Source: Viola odorata (lineage: Eukaryota > Streptophyta > Magnoliopsida > Malpighiales > Violaceae). Taken from it: a stretch of 64,000 nucleotides of DNA. Positions 43,777-55,400 of this stretch are shown piece after piece (position 1 is the stretch's first letter; every line of letters begins with the position of its first letter). The position numbers and the translations under genes are program-made. Under the pieces are notes generated by a model, which did not search any database, had not been told where the DNA came from, and worked only from the letters and a program-made list of their open reading frames with translations. The stretch is taken from contig OY829539.1 in assembly GCA_963691705.1 (NCBI GenBank), positions 5,582,501 to 5,646,500 of the forward strand, read 5' to 3'.

Positions 43777-43991
43777 TATTACTGGGAACATTCTGTGGCA
43801 CTAATTCAGGAATTGATTGCAAGATTTGCGGCTTTAATTTAGTTATTCTTCTTACCATGTATTTGTATATATATTACCTAGAATAGGGATTTGCATTAGC
43901 TGTAAATTGTTACCTAATTTAACCTGTACATTATCTTCTTATTTAAGGAGAAGTATCTCCAATGAAAAGGCATCTTGCTCAAAACTTGTTA
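43777..43991 (+). repeat. 5' LTR of copia element C
   Basis: 215 bases, TATTAC...TTGTTA, with a TATA-like CTTATTTAAGG near 43940. The primer-binding site follows without a spacer. Confidence 0.9.
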
Positions 43992-44113
43992 TGGTAGCAG
44001 AGCCAGCAATTCCTTGCTGACTCTCTTCTCTAGGCTGGTTTCTTTTCTTGGCTCTTCCTCATTTCGGGTTCATTTATTATCAACATTTTAATTGTGATTT
44101 TTTTTAGTTTAGG

Positions 44114-47100
44114 ATGTCTGCTGAAAATTTTTCCGGCAAATCCTCCGAGACATTTTCCATTAGGCTTACAGGCAAGAATTACTCTGCCTGGGAGTTTCAG
44201 TTCAGAGTGTTTTTGAAAGGGAAGACACTCTGGAAGCACATCGACGACAGTTCTTTGGCACCTACAGACGCTACGACACTTTCCCAATGGGAAACCAAAG
44301 ATGCTTGCATCATTTCTTGGATCTTAGCGTCGATTGAACCACGTATGGTTAACAATCTACGTTCTTTTAGCACAGCAAAATAAATGTGGGATTACCTGAG
44401 ATACATCTATCACCAGGAAAATGTTGCGCGACGTTTTCAACTTGAGCTCGAAATTAGTCAGTTCAGTCAAGGTAATCTTTCCATTGAGCAATATTATTCT
44501 GAATTCATTAACCTATGGAGCGAATATTCTGGTATTATCTATTCTAAGGTCTCTCCCGCGACGTTGGTAGGTCTTTGAGAGATTCATGAAGAAAGTAAGC
44601 GGGATAAGTTTTTGATGACATTGAGACCGGAATTTGAAACTGCACGGGCTGGATTGTTGAACATAAATCTGGTTCCCTCCCTAGACATATGTGTTGGTGA
44701 ATTATTGCATGAAGAACAGAGGATGGCTACCCAAGTTGTTCTAAGTGGACCTAAAGAAACCGCTGATTTGGTCACTCTTGCTTATGCTGCTCAAGGAAGG
44801 AATCGAGGGAAGGGACAATCACAATGCTATAGTTGCAAAGAGTTTGGTCATATCGCACGAAATTGTAGTAAGAAATTCTGTAACTACTGCAAACAACAGG
44901 GGCATATCATCAAGGAGTGTCCTATACGGCCAGAACATTAGAAAACCCAAGCCTTTCAAGCAGTTGTTTCCTATTCTACTATTAATGATGGGACTGCGGC
45001 GGCCACACAAGCCAATCAAACCCCTCTTACCCCAGAAATGGTACAACAAATGATTCTCACTGCATTCTCTGCTCTTGGACTTCAAGGTCACAGTAAGTCT
45101 ATTCCCTTTCCTTGGATTGTTGATTCTGGCGCATCCAATCATATGACTGGATCACCTACTTTATTACATAATATAAGGGAGTATACTAGTACACAAAATA
45201 TTGAAATTTCCAACGACAGTAATCTTCCCATTACAGCCATTGGTGATATCACGTCTTCTTTTCGTCATGTATTTATTTCTCCCAGCTTGTCTACTAGCCT
45301 TATTTCTGTTGGTCAACTGGTGGATAATCACTGTGATGTGCATTTTTTCTTGGAATGGATGTCTTGTGCAGGATCAGGTGTCGGGGAAGGTGATCGCGAA
45401 GGGACCTAAAGTGGGCAGAATTTTTCCGATGCAATTTTCTATTTCTAGAACCCTGTCTTTCGCTTCTCTTATTGTTGAAAATAAGGCCGCTATTTGGCAT
45501 AAACGCTTGGGTCATCCGAATAATGTGATTTTGTCTACTCTAATGAATCGTGGGGTTCTTGGTAACAAATATCACAATTTTAATTTTGATTGTTCTACTT
45601 GTAAGTTGGGAAAAAGTAAAATGCTACCTTTTCCTTCATCTGGACATCGTGCTAATACATGTTTTGAGATTATACATTCTGATGTTTGGGGTATTGCTCC
45701 TGTTATCTCGCATGCACAGTATAAATACTTTGTAACATTTATTGATGATTACAGCCGTTTCACATGGATATATTTTCTGCGCACCAAGGCTGAAGTATTC
45801 ACTGTTTTTCAAACCTTTCTAGCCTACATTGAGACGCAATTTTCTACATGTATTAAGATATTGTGGTCTGATAATGGAGGGGAATACATGTCGCATGAAT
45901 TTCAGGGATGCTTGCAAAGGAAAGGTATTATATCTCAACGATCGTACCCATATACCCCTTAACAGAACGGGGTAGCTGAACGTAAGAACCGTCACTTGTT
46001 GGATGTGGTTCGCACGTTGCTCTTGGAGTCCTCAGTTTCGGCTAAGTTTTGGGTAGAAGCTTTGTCAACTGCAGTATATTTAATCAATCGGTTACCTTCA
46101 CAGCAATTACAGTTTGATTCTCCTTACTATCATCTCTTCGGCACATATCCTAACTATGACATGTTGCACACTTTTGGTTGTGTTTGCTTTGTTCACCTGC
46201 CTTCTCATGAGCGCCACAAAATTATGGCACAATCAGTAACATGTGCTTTTATAGGTTATAGTACTACTCAGAAAGGATATTTGTGCTATGATGTTGCTGC
46301 TCAGCGCATGCGTATCTCTAGAAATGTGATCTTCTTTGAAACCGAGTATTTTTTTCCAGCAACACGTCTCTCATCTTGATAGTGTTAGTATTCCTACCTT
46401 TGATGAAATCCCTAATATGTCATCACCCATTGAGCGCTTTCAACCCGACCTTGTTTATCGACGACAACGACCTTCTCCGCAAATCCTTCCTGACCCTGAT
46501 CCGGTGTCTGCTCTAGTGCCTCTTCGACGGACACTCCATACCACTCATCCTCCAAAACGGTATGATTTTTCTGCCATTTTAGCTAACACTGTTGTACCTA
46601 CTTGTTATTCTCAAGCAGCTAAACATGCATGCTGGACGAAAGCCATGTAAGAAGAGCTTCAAGCTCTTCAGGAGAATCATACTTGGGATGTTGTTCCATG
46701 TCCTACAGAGGTCAAACCCATTGGGTGTAAATGGGTATATTCCATCAAACTTCGCGTTGACGGGTCTATTGACAGATATAAGGCTAGGTTTGTGGCACTC
46801 GGTAATCGACATGAGTATGGGGTTGACTATGAAGAAACATTCGCCCTGGTTGCAAAGATGACTACTGTGCGACTTGTCCTTGCTATTGCAGCCTCTCAAG
46901 GTTGGCCATTGCGACAAATGGATGTTAAGAATACCTTCTTACATGGGGACCTTAAGGAAGAAATCTATATGACTCCACCATCTGGATTCTTTTCTACACC
47001 ATGGGGCGGATGTTTGTAAGCTCAAACGATCACTCTATGGCTTGAAACAAGCACCGCGTGCCTGGTTTGACAAGTTTAGATCTACACTCATCAGCTTCTC

Positions 47101-48130
47101 CTTTGTCCAGAGTCAGTATGATTCCTCTCTGTTTCTTTGCAAAACTGCGAAAGGCATAGTCTTACTCTTGATTTATGTAGATGATATTGTCATTACGGGT
47201 ACTGACTCCACTTTGATTTCACAACTTTAAGAGCATCTTCATCAGTCCTTCCATATGAAGGACTTAGGTCCTTTGCAATATTTTCTAGGCCTTGAAGTAC
47301 ATTCAACTGTTGCTGGTGTCTTCTTACACCAACATAAATATACTCAGGATCTTATCTCTTTGGCTGGTCTACAAGATGGTCGCTCGGTTGACACTCCTTT
47401 AGAGGTAAATGTCAAATTTCGTCGGGATGATGGTGATATTCTTTCTGATCCATCTCTGTATCACCGCTTAGTGGGGGGCCTCAATTATTTGACGATTAGT
47501 CGGCCAGATATTTCCTTTGTTGTTCAACAAGTTAGCCAATTTATGCAATCACCTACACACATCCATCTAGCTGCTGTTCGTCGTATTATTAGATATTTGC
47601 AAGGAACTTCTGATCGAGGTCTTTTCTTTTCCGTGGATACTCCTCTACGTTTAGTTGCATACAGTGACGCGGATTGGGCTGGTTGCTCTGATACTCACCG
47701 TTCTATTACCGGATGGTGTATGTTTCTTGGTGACTCTCTTGTATCATGGAAAAGCAAGAAGCAAGATCGAGTATCTAAATCTTCAACTGAGTCTGAATAT
47801 CGTGCTATGTCCTCAGTATGTTCAGAAATTGTTTGGCTTCCGGGGTTATTGGGTGAGCTTGGCTTTCCTCAAACTGAGCCTACTCCTCTTCATGCCGACA
47901 ACACTAGTGCCATCCAAATTGTCGCAAATCCAGTATTTCATGAACGTACGAAACACATTGAAGTGGATTGCCATTCTATACGCGATGCCTATGATGAACG
48001 CGTGATTTCCCTTCCTCATATTAACACTGCTGTTCAAACAGCTGACGTATTTACAAAGGCTCTTTCCAGACATCGTCATCAGTTTATGGTTGCCAAATTG
48101 ATGCTTCACAACCATCCCGCATCAATTTGA
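44114..48130 (+). pseudogene. Copia element C gag-pol polyprotein, multiply disrupted
   Basis: Starts at ATG 44114 (MSAENFSGKSSETFSIRLTG). Gag is followed by two CCHC knuckles (CYSCKEFGHIARNC and CNYCKQQGHIIKEC), protease (WIVDSGASNHMTG), integrase (HKRLGHPN, HSDVWG, WSDNGGEY, QNGVAERKN), RT ([20 protein letters not shown]) and RNase H (YSDADWAGC, SSTESEYRA, HADNTSAIQI), ending at TGA 48128-48130. In-frame stops are at 44381, 44576, 44939, 45960, 46648 and 47228. Frameshifts lie near 45345 (extra T), near 46355 and near 47005 (extra G). No function remains. Confidence 0.92.
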
Positions 48131-48137
48131 GGGGGGA

Positions 48138-48352
48138 TATTACTGGGAACATTCTGTGGCACTAATTCAGGAATTGATTGCAAGATTTGCGGCTTCAATT
48201 TAGTTATTCTTCTTACCATGTATTTGTATATCTATTACCTAGAATAGGGATTTGCATTAGCTGTAAATTGTTAGCTAATTTAGGCTGTACATTATCTTCT
48301 TACTTAAGGAGAAGTATCTCCAATGAAAAGACATCTTGCTCAAAACTTGTTA
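48138..48352 (+). repeat. 3' LTR of copia element C
   Basis: 215 bases, the same TATTAC...TTGTTA ends as the 5' copy, followed by CTTAG (48353-48357). Confidence 0.9.
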
Positions 48353-50248
48353 CTTAGTGAATTCAGAACAATGCGAATCTCTACCCTTACTAAAGAGAAG
48401 ATAAATTTTGCAAAGCATTATTGAACGCCAAAAAATACCTCATTCCGACAAATATTTAAGTCCGAGTCATTTTCCTTCTTATCAACAAAAAAGTGGTTTA
48501 CAAAAAGAGACAAATATAGGGGCTCACCTAAACAGGGAGTACACAGAACAACAACAAAATAATAACTCTAACTATATTTAAGGAAAAGCAAAGTAGCATG
48601 GGAAACATATTTACCTGGATACCAACATGGTTTTTCCAGTGAAGAGAAACCTTTGGTGATGCCCACACTGACATAAATTGTTTCCACCGAAGCTTGTGGA
48701 AGGTCCAATCGCAACAAACCACCAAGATGTACAGCCTACCCTACCTGCCAATGGTCATTACTTTTAAGGATTGTAGATACATATATCTATGCTCTAGAAA
48801 CTACAATAAGAGCATCCATAAAAACTATAAAAGCCATAAAACTACAGCAGATAAAAAATTGTTTCCACTTCTTCGTACTCATTCTTTCACACCACAAATA
48901 GTCCTCTCAATAATAGTAGTATACCATGCACGTTGTAATCTACGATGCTGTGAATTTACCTTTTGATTGTCAGTGTCTAGGTATTGATCATACAGTAACT
49001 CCATTATGAGAGTAACGTTTAAGCTCTATGCAAAATTTCTGATTAAAGATTGGAAGAGAACAAATAAATTATTGTTAATTGCATTGAATTGCAGTGCAAC
49101 AAAGTCTAAGGACTTTAAATCTGTTTAGTGAATCAGAACCTTCAGTCAATGGTTTATATGCATACAAGTCTACATGAGTCATGCATACGTACAAGTACAT
49201 CTTCTTCATACAAAACTGATTGCTTTCACATACTAAACATTCTGTTTCCTTGATGGGATTGTTTTCAACCTCTTGTTATTCCAAAATGTAAAGTAAAATC
49301 AAAACTAAATCACTACAGACAAAAAATCCCTCCATATAGCAATTTCAGTCTCACCGTGGAAACTATTTCATCCTCTCCTTTCACACATCTCGTGCCTCAC
49401 TTCTATATGATTCCATTTGAAAGTTTCATTATTGATTAGATAAAAGATAGCAAGACTTGAATTCAATACAATCATCAGAGTCTGTAACTCAATAGAAAAA
49501 ATGTGTGCGAGTGTGGATGTGTGTCTGAAAAAAAGGTTTAATATATGGAGAGTACTGGTGCTAAGCATGACATGAGAATGTACCTTCACCCTATACGTTC
49601 GGGGTCATAGCTCTTTCCGTATTTCAACCATCTTCTGCTCATCCCTATTCAATCTCATGGACATGAGATAGGGATGTAGAAGTCCTGGAGTATCATACAT
49701 CTTAGCCTTAGCTGACAGAATTCAACCAATTCTTAAAATCCCAAGGGTTGTCCCAGGAACCGGGGCCTCCGTAAGCTTTGTAACTTTGGCTCCTCCTTTC
49801 TTTGACAATGCATTGATCAGAGTAGACTTGCCTGCATTTTGAGCCCCAATAACCCAAACATTTCCTCGTGGACCAGCCAATTCCTTTATGAATGACAACA
49901 AATTCCTAACACCCAAATCTTTCCGAGAACTAACCAAATAAACCCCACTTAGCTTAGGTGCCCCTCCTGCCCTAGCACGTTGCCTAACCCATCTATCTAA
50001 TCTAGTAGGTGAAATTTGTGATGGGAGGAGAGGAGATCAACCTTTGTAGCCACAAGAACAAGCTTAGGCAACCTTTTGCTAGCTTTGGGGTCATTCTTGG
50101 CTACTTCCAATGCTTTGAAGAGGGATTTCACTGTTTGTTTAGGAAATGAACCATCAAAATCTACACAATCAACGACCATGACAACAACAGTGGAGTTAGC
50201 ATTGCCACTAGCTTTTGTCAACCTAGTTGCGATCAACCTATCAAAATC

Positions 50249-51171
50249 CAGTTTTTAACGGTCCGGAAAGAATAGGCCCCAACTGTTATTAACGGTTTGG
50301 TTCAATCCAGTTTTTACAGTTCCGATTCTGTCCCGTTTAATTTTTTTTTTTTTTTAAAAAAAATTCTGATAGTAAGAAAAGTTAAAAAAACATAAGATTT
50401 ATGTGCTGGTTCATGGAATCATACTCAACACATCAACAATAATTACACCTACGAAATAATAATAATAAAAACACGATTCTTTTAATATAGTGAGACATCA
50501 CGCAACACTCCTCTTAAATCTTTTCCTCTTTTGTTATCAACCTAACACCCTTCTGAAATTTTCTGTATATGCACAGTACAATCAAGCAAAGAACATTATT
50601 AAAATACAATTTCAAAGTTTTCTCTGATTTTTTCCCTCAAATCTCACTTTTAGAAAAATTAGGATTATATCATAAATAAATACTAATTTACTAATTACCT
50701 AAAATTAAATATTACAATAAATTAACATGTATTTGGAAAATTTTGAGATTTAAAATTTTTAATGCCAATTAATTTTATCTTGGAAAGTTTGAAAATTTAT
50801 TTCTTTAATATACATTAATTGTAAATTGATATATAAATGTAATTTATATGAAAATGAATGAATATCTATCAAAAAAAAAAAGGAATAATATAGATTTAAA
50901 TCATTATAGAAAAAAGAAAACACTTAATTTATTAAAAATCCTGAAATTTTAGTTAAATAAATGAATAAAAAAAATTAAAAAAAGGGGAATAGCTTGAACC
51001 GGTTTCGGGTCAACCGTTTCGCGATCGGATCGGACCAGTTTATAGTTTTTTTTGGCTGGGAATGAATAAGAAGACTTCTAAGGGTTGTAAGAACTGTACT
51101 CACGATCAAGTCACTATTTTCCCGGTCAGACCGGCCGGTCCCGTCCGGTTTTTACATCCATAGACATCATA
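50249..51171. mobile_element. Probable hAT-like element remnant at the 5' break of the BPG2-like pseudogene
   Basis: The left edge has two near-copies of a CCAGTTTTTA-type motif (about 50249 and 50306). The right edge has GGTCCCGTCCGGTTTTTACATCCATA (in part), the inverted form of a TGTAAAAACCGG end common in plant hAT elements. The GTPase homology stops exactly at the left edge. The interior is AT-rich with no transposase. I could not see a matching 8-bp duplication. Confidence 0.35.
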
Positions 51172-51381
51172 TAACTCTAATTGCTGACATGAATTACCGG
51201 TCACCATAGTGATGCATTTTCTCTTTTTCCACTTTCCTATCTATATCTATATAAATATAAAAAAGATATGGTGTGAAACTCTCGTAGAAACTTGAAAGAA
51301 AGTCACCTGGGATCCTTGAATCCCTCTTGTGATGTCATATAACATCCTTCATATACCTTAAAAATTACCATGTATCATAGA

Positions 51382-51641
51382 CTCCTTCTATCTTTCAATG
51401 TTTGTTTTCCTCGCATCCTAATATTCAGTAAGGAACGCATATCAAGGAGACCGGATGAGGCACTATTTGACCTCAAAAAAATCCGAAATTTTTTGTGAAC
51501 GTACGTTAATCCTTAACGTACTTTCCAGAAAAAATTAGGGGCAAAATTGTCTCAAATAGTGAGTCTACCGACCGTTTTAAGATACGTGTCGAAATAGTAA
51601 AAACAAAAGCTAAAACGACAAACATTGAAGGACGGAGGGAG
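51382..51641. mobile_element. Stowaway-like MITE (about 260 bp)
   Basis: The right end is TTGAAGGACGGAGGGAG, whose inverted form CTCCCTCCGTCCTTCAATGT pairs with the left end CTCCTTCTATCTTTCAATGT. The right flank has TA next to the end; the left TA is degraded. There is no coding capacity. Confidence 0.6.
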
Positions 51642-52427
51642 TAATTAATAGTTCTATATAATTTGATGCTATTTTCCATCAAACTTACTTATTAGATTAT
51701 TTAATTATTTAATTAATTAAAAATTATAGTATAAATTATAGAATTTGAAAGAATTAAATTTTAATCATACAATGAAAATCACACAATTATATATATATAT
51801 ATAAAAGTGTTTACAAGTGATTTATTTTGTTCTAGATAATGTTGATGCATAGATGATAATGGAAGCCCAAGCCCAGGTTAATTTCATTTATCATTTGCTT
51901 AAATTATATAATTATTTATTTTAATACTTTATAATTATTAATAATCTAATAGAATTGCACAGCACGAATTTGAGAACAGTATACATACATTTACGAAGTA
52001 AACATATCCAATTAAAATTTAATATTTTATTAATTTTTCAAATATCCCACCGTATCGAATAATCCGGCTGAATCGGACAAATATCGATATCCGATACTTG
52101 CTTGGCATTATTTGAAGTATCCGTCAGAGGGGATACCACAACACTTTTCTGGGAATCCACCTTTTGAACCATTCACCAAGTTGAAAGTATCATTGAATAA
52201 AAATAAATTTTCTCACATAAAATTGCACTGAATCATTTACAACAACAAATTCTAGCAAAAGATGAGTAAATGTGCCTCAAAGAATGAACACCTATTAACC
52301 TCTAGCCTACAACACTAGAGAAAGAATTAACTCTCTAAGTTATCTCCTCAGCTATTTAACATTTGTGATACATAAAAGAATTACACGTATGTCAAGTTTT
52401 GTAATTTTAGTCCCTTCCATGCTTGAA
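51642..52427. other. AT-rich spacer and 3' flank of the O-fucosyltransferase gene
   Basis: No gene seen. Stop codon 52428-52430 marks the coding end of the next gene. The stretch just left of it is probably that gene's 3' UTR. Confidence 0.4.
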
Positions 52428-55400
52428 TCATGTGTGATTTTTGTCTTCATATCTACTGTCAGATTGTTTACACATGCAATCTGGCATCGGAAACGTGAAA
52501 AGTGATGAACTCGGCTTTCGCAACTCAGACCCCTTAAGATTGCTGTGGCGAAGCATGTCCTTCATCTGCCGCTTGAACACTTCCCATCTACAAAGCATAA
52601 GCCACAACAGATGAGAATAAAAACTAAACCCTTTTAATGTGATGTTCAAAATTCGAAACGCTGAGTGCGGAATGGATCTAATAGGGCATGTTGCCTGCAT
52701 GATAGCAGATAGGAAATTCAACTCATAGCAAATACGATAAAAACTGAGCTAGTTGTGTGTGCATGCCACACCAAAATGCTTGTGCAATGATCAGAAAAAA
52801 AACAAGTGAACAAGCATTTGGCTAAGCAAAGAAAAATTTAAATAACTTACTAAATTCCTTACAAAAAGACAAAACAATCACTGGAAAAATTCACCACCAA
52901 GAAGTATAAATAAGGTACTGAGTCGAAAGAAATATGAATAATGAATGAAAAGGTTCGCTGTTCCAATTTCATCAATATCCAATTTTAATATCAAACACAA
53001 CAATGGCTAAGCAAAGGGAAGTTCACAGTGAAATAATGACAACTACTCCATAGACGATCACAAAGCATGGGGAGAAATACCTGATATTTGGCTTATCAAA
53101 CAAGAGAGCTAATTTTCTTTTGTCAGGCTTGATTGTCTTTGCATGTCCTCCATACAAATACCGCCGGTGACCCATCAAGAAATGGGGAAAATTTCCACCT
53201 TGAGTAGTGACAAAGACTTCACTGTGCAGGCAAACCGTATAATCAAGAGCAGCCAACCTAGATGAGTGTCCCTACATCACGTACTTAGATATTACAATGA
53301 TATTTCTTTCCTAGATACCATCCACTTGCCTTTCTTTTTTCCATCCTAGAATCTGGCTCATTAATAGTTGGAAATCATGAATAACAAGGCATGCTTATTA
53401 TACCTTAAATGGAGCAAGTTCATCAGCAGAAGCCAGCGTTTCTTTTGTTTCTAAATGGGGAAACATCTGCTTCAGAGGAGCCATATACTTCTCTTCTTTA
53501 TAAATATTACCAGATGCAATATACAGTGATGTTGTATTATCGAAACCCATGCCCCTGAGCATCATTCCCACCTGCCAAACCAATCAATGATCCATGCTAA
53601 CATGCATCAAAATCTTTCTCGAAAAGCCTATTTTGGAAGGATAGGAAGAGCACAAAAGCAAAATTCTACCATACTGTTTTTGCAGCAGAAGAATAGAAGA
53701 AAGCGTATTCTAAACGAAATCGAAACTAAGGTACTACAAGCGAAGTCATCTGAGGAATTGATGATTAAGATAATCTTCAAATCAAAAGAAAAGAAAACAG
53801 CATAAGATTTACTATCTTGACAATATGAATCATATTGTATCAGTTGACTAGTTCAACATCCAGCATCAGCAGGAAATATATTGTACTATTGGGAGACTCA
53901 GGTATCATATCATGTTTGCTAATTGAGTTGAGAACCTGATACTTTATCCAAAAATGGTGGTTGCTACACAACAGGAGAGGATAACACCTGTCCAACATAA
54001 AACAATGCAATGCTAGCTGATATTCAGCAAGTTCAGACTTTCAGTGGCTGACAATGCTTGGGGTGTCCACAATAGAATCTGAACATAACTTTACTTGAGA
54101 AGATTACTCAGTGACACCTAAGTACAGAGTGAGGCAGGGAGGTGGTCAGCAGGTTGAGGGAGAGCAACAAAAAAAAATATATATACCTCCAGTGGAGTTA
54201 AAGGACATTTTCCATCCACACGATTAGCTCCTGGTCTTATTACCCTTCCCCGTTTCCTGAATTTTCCTCGCCAACTTCTTTCCCGAGCCATATCCATCTC
54301 ATGTTTCTCTTCCTCCCCACCATCATACTCACAGCACGAAAATGCAACCATATCCTTTGATAAAAAAAGAACATTGCCACTCTCAAATTGTGCAAAATAA
54401 AATGCCGCGCAAGGAAAAAAGAAATTCAACAAAAGTTTACCCGTCAAAGTAAAATAAATGGAATATTACCATTTCAAATCTAAGATGCACTGACACATAT
54501 TTTCCTCCACTTTGGGAGCTACTTCTAACCATCCGGTCAACCATCTTGTCCGCAAGCGTTCTTATAGATTCTGAAAACCTCAGTGCTCTAAAGTTGGCTA
54601 AGCATCTAAGCCTTTGGACGTGTGGAGGAACTGCATGAGCCAACCTGTTAGAGAAAGGCGCTATGCGAACTGCCCTGCATATAAAATGCCCTTGACTAAT
54701 TATAAGGAAATTCGCTGTAGGAAAAACTAATTCTAAAGCATATTCCTTCTGCCTAGAGTTAAGTACAGGAATGAAGAATAAGCAACAACTTTTTGAAAGG
54801 AAGTAAAATGTTGATCAGTCACTTGAGAAAAATAAATCCCATTGAAAGATCAGCAGGTCCCACATGGCCAAAACTGATGTTAGAGGGGGGGAAATAAACT
54901 GCATACCTCATCTGTCTCAGCTTTGGAAGCACGTTCTGAAGATAATAGGTTGGGCTTGACCAACCTTTTACTCGTAAGTTTACAATACTGCTTATGTTAT
55001 TGTTAAACTGCTCAAGTACATCAATTGGGAGTTCTTGAACTACACCCACATCATTTTTAAGTGCACTTATGAAGAAATCTTCATCAAATATGCCTCCAAA
55101 TTGACTGCAATATGAACAAAAAGGAAGAAAGTGAGCAATTCTTCCAAATATCTTGAACAATAAATTCATGCCAATTCTCATGTATTTAATTAAAGAGAAG
55201 AAAAAAAACCAAAAAAAATGGACAAGCAGCCATTCCTTAATGCTTTTCTATCTAGATTCACCTGAAGGTGCATTATGAGATATCACGCACATATATTTGT
55301 TTATCTATTACTAGTAGTATTTCTCATGTATGCAATTAAAGAAGAAGAAAAAAACCCAAAAACAATGGACTAGCAGAGCAAACTCGTAACTCAGCGAAAA

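Larger units (their letters stand above)
43777..48352 (+). mobile_element. Ty1/copia LTR retrotransposon C with TA...TA LTR ends
   Basis: Two 215-base LTRs (43777-43991 and 48138-48352) begin TATTACTGGG and end CTTGTTA. They are flanked by a perfect duplication CTTAG (43772-43776 and 48353-48357). The duplication fixes the ends as TA...TA rather than TG...CA. A primer-binding site TGGTAGCAGAGCC starts directly at 43992, and a polypurine tract TTGAGGGGGGA precedes the 3' LTR. The LTRs differ at about seven sites by eye, so this is the oldest of the three complete copia insertions. It lies in an intron of the BPG2-like pseudogene, in the opposite orientation. Confidence 0.92.
43216..50248 (-). 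pseudogene. BPG2-like circularly permuted GTPase pseudogene, interrupted by a copia element
   Basis: Three exons are traceable on the minus strand: about 50248-49590, 48744-48615, and about 43530-43216 (TGA 43218-43216). They encode LDFDRLIATRLTKASGNANS, VDCVDFDGSFPK, the G4-like ATKVDLL, then G1 GAQNAGKS, PGTTLGILRIG and DTPGLLHP. That G4-before-G1 order marks circularly permuted GTPases. The C-terminus has EEREIKVTGTSWDVNNIDIA and RPGFWLPQALSDAIGN. BPG2 homologues act in plastid ribosome/RNA maturation. Damage: a 5-bp tandem duplication after KVDLL, TGA 49731-49729 (after RIG), a TGA in KEL-stop-PRTYR near 49604, a TAG replacing Gln at the start of the second exon, and a 2-base loss before WASPKV. 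The 5' part is missing beyond 50248, where hAT-like sequence begins. Confidence 0.88.
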
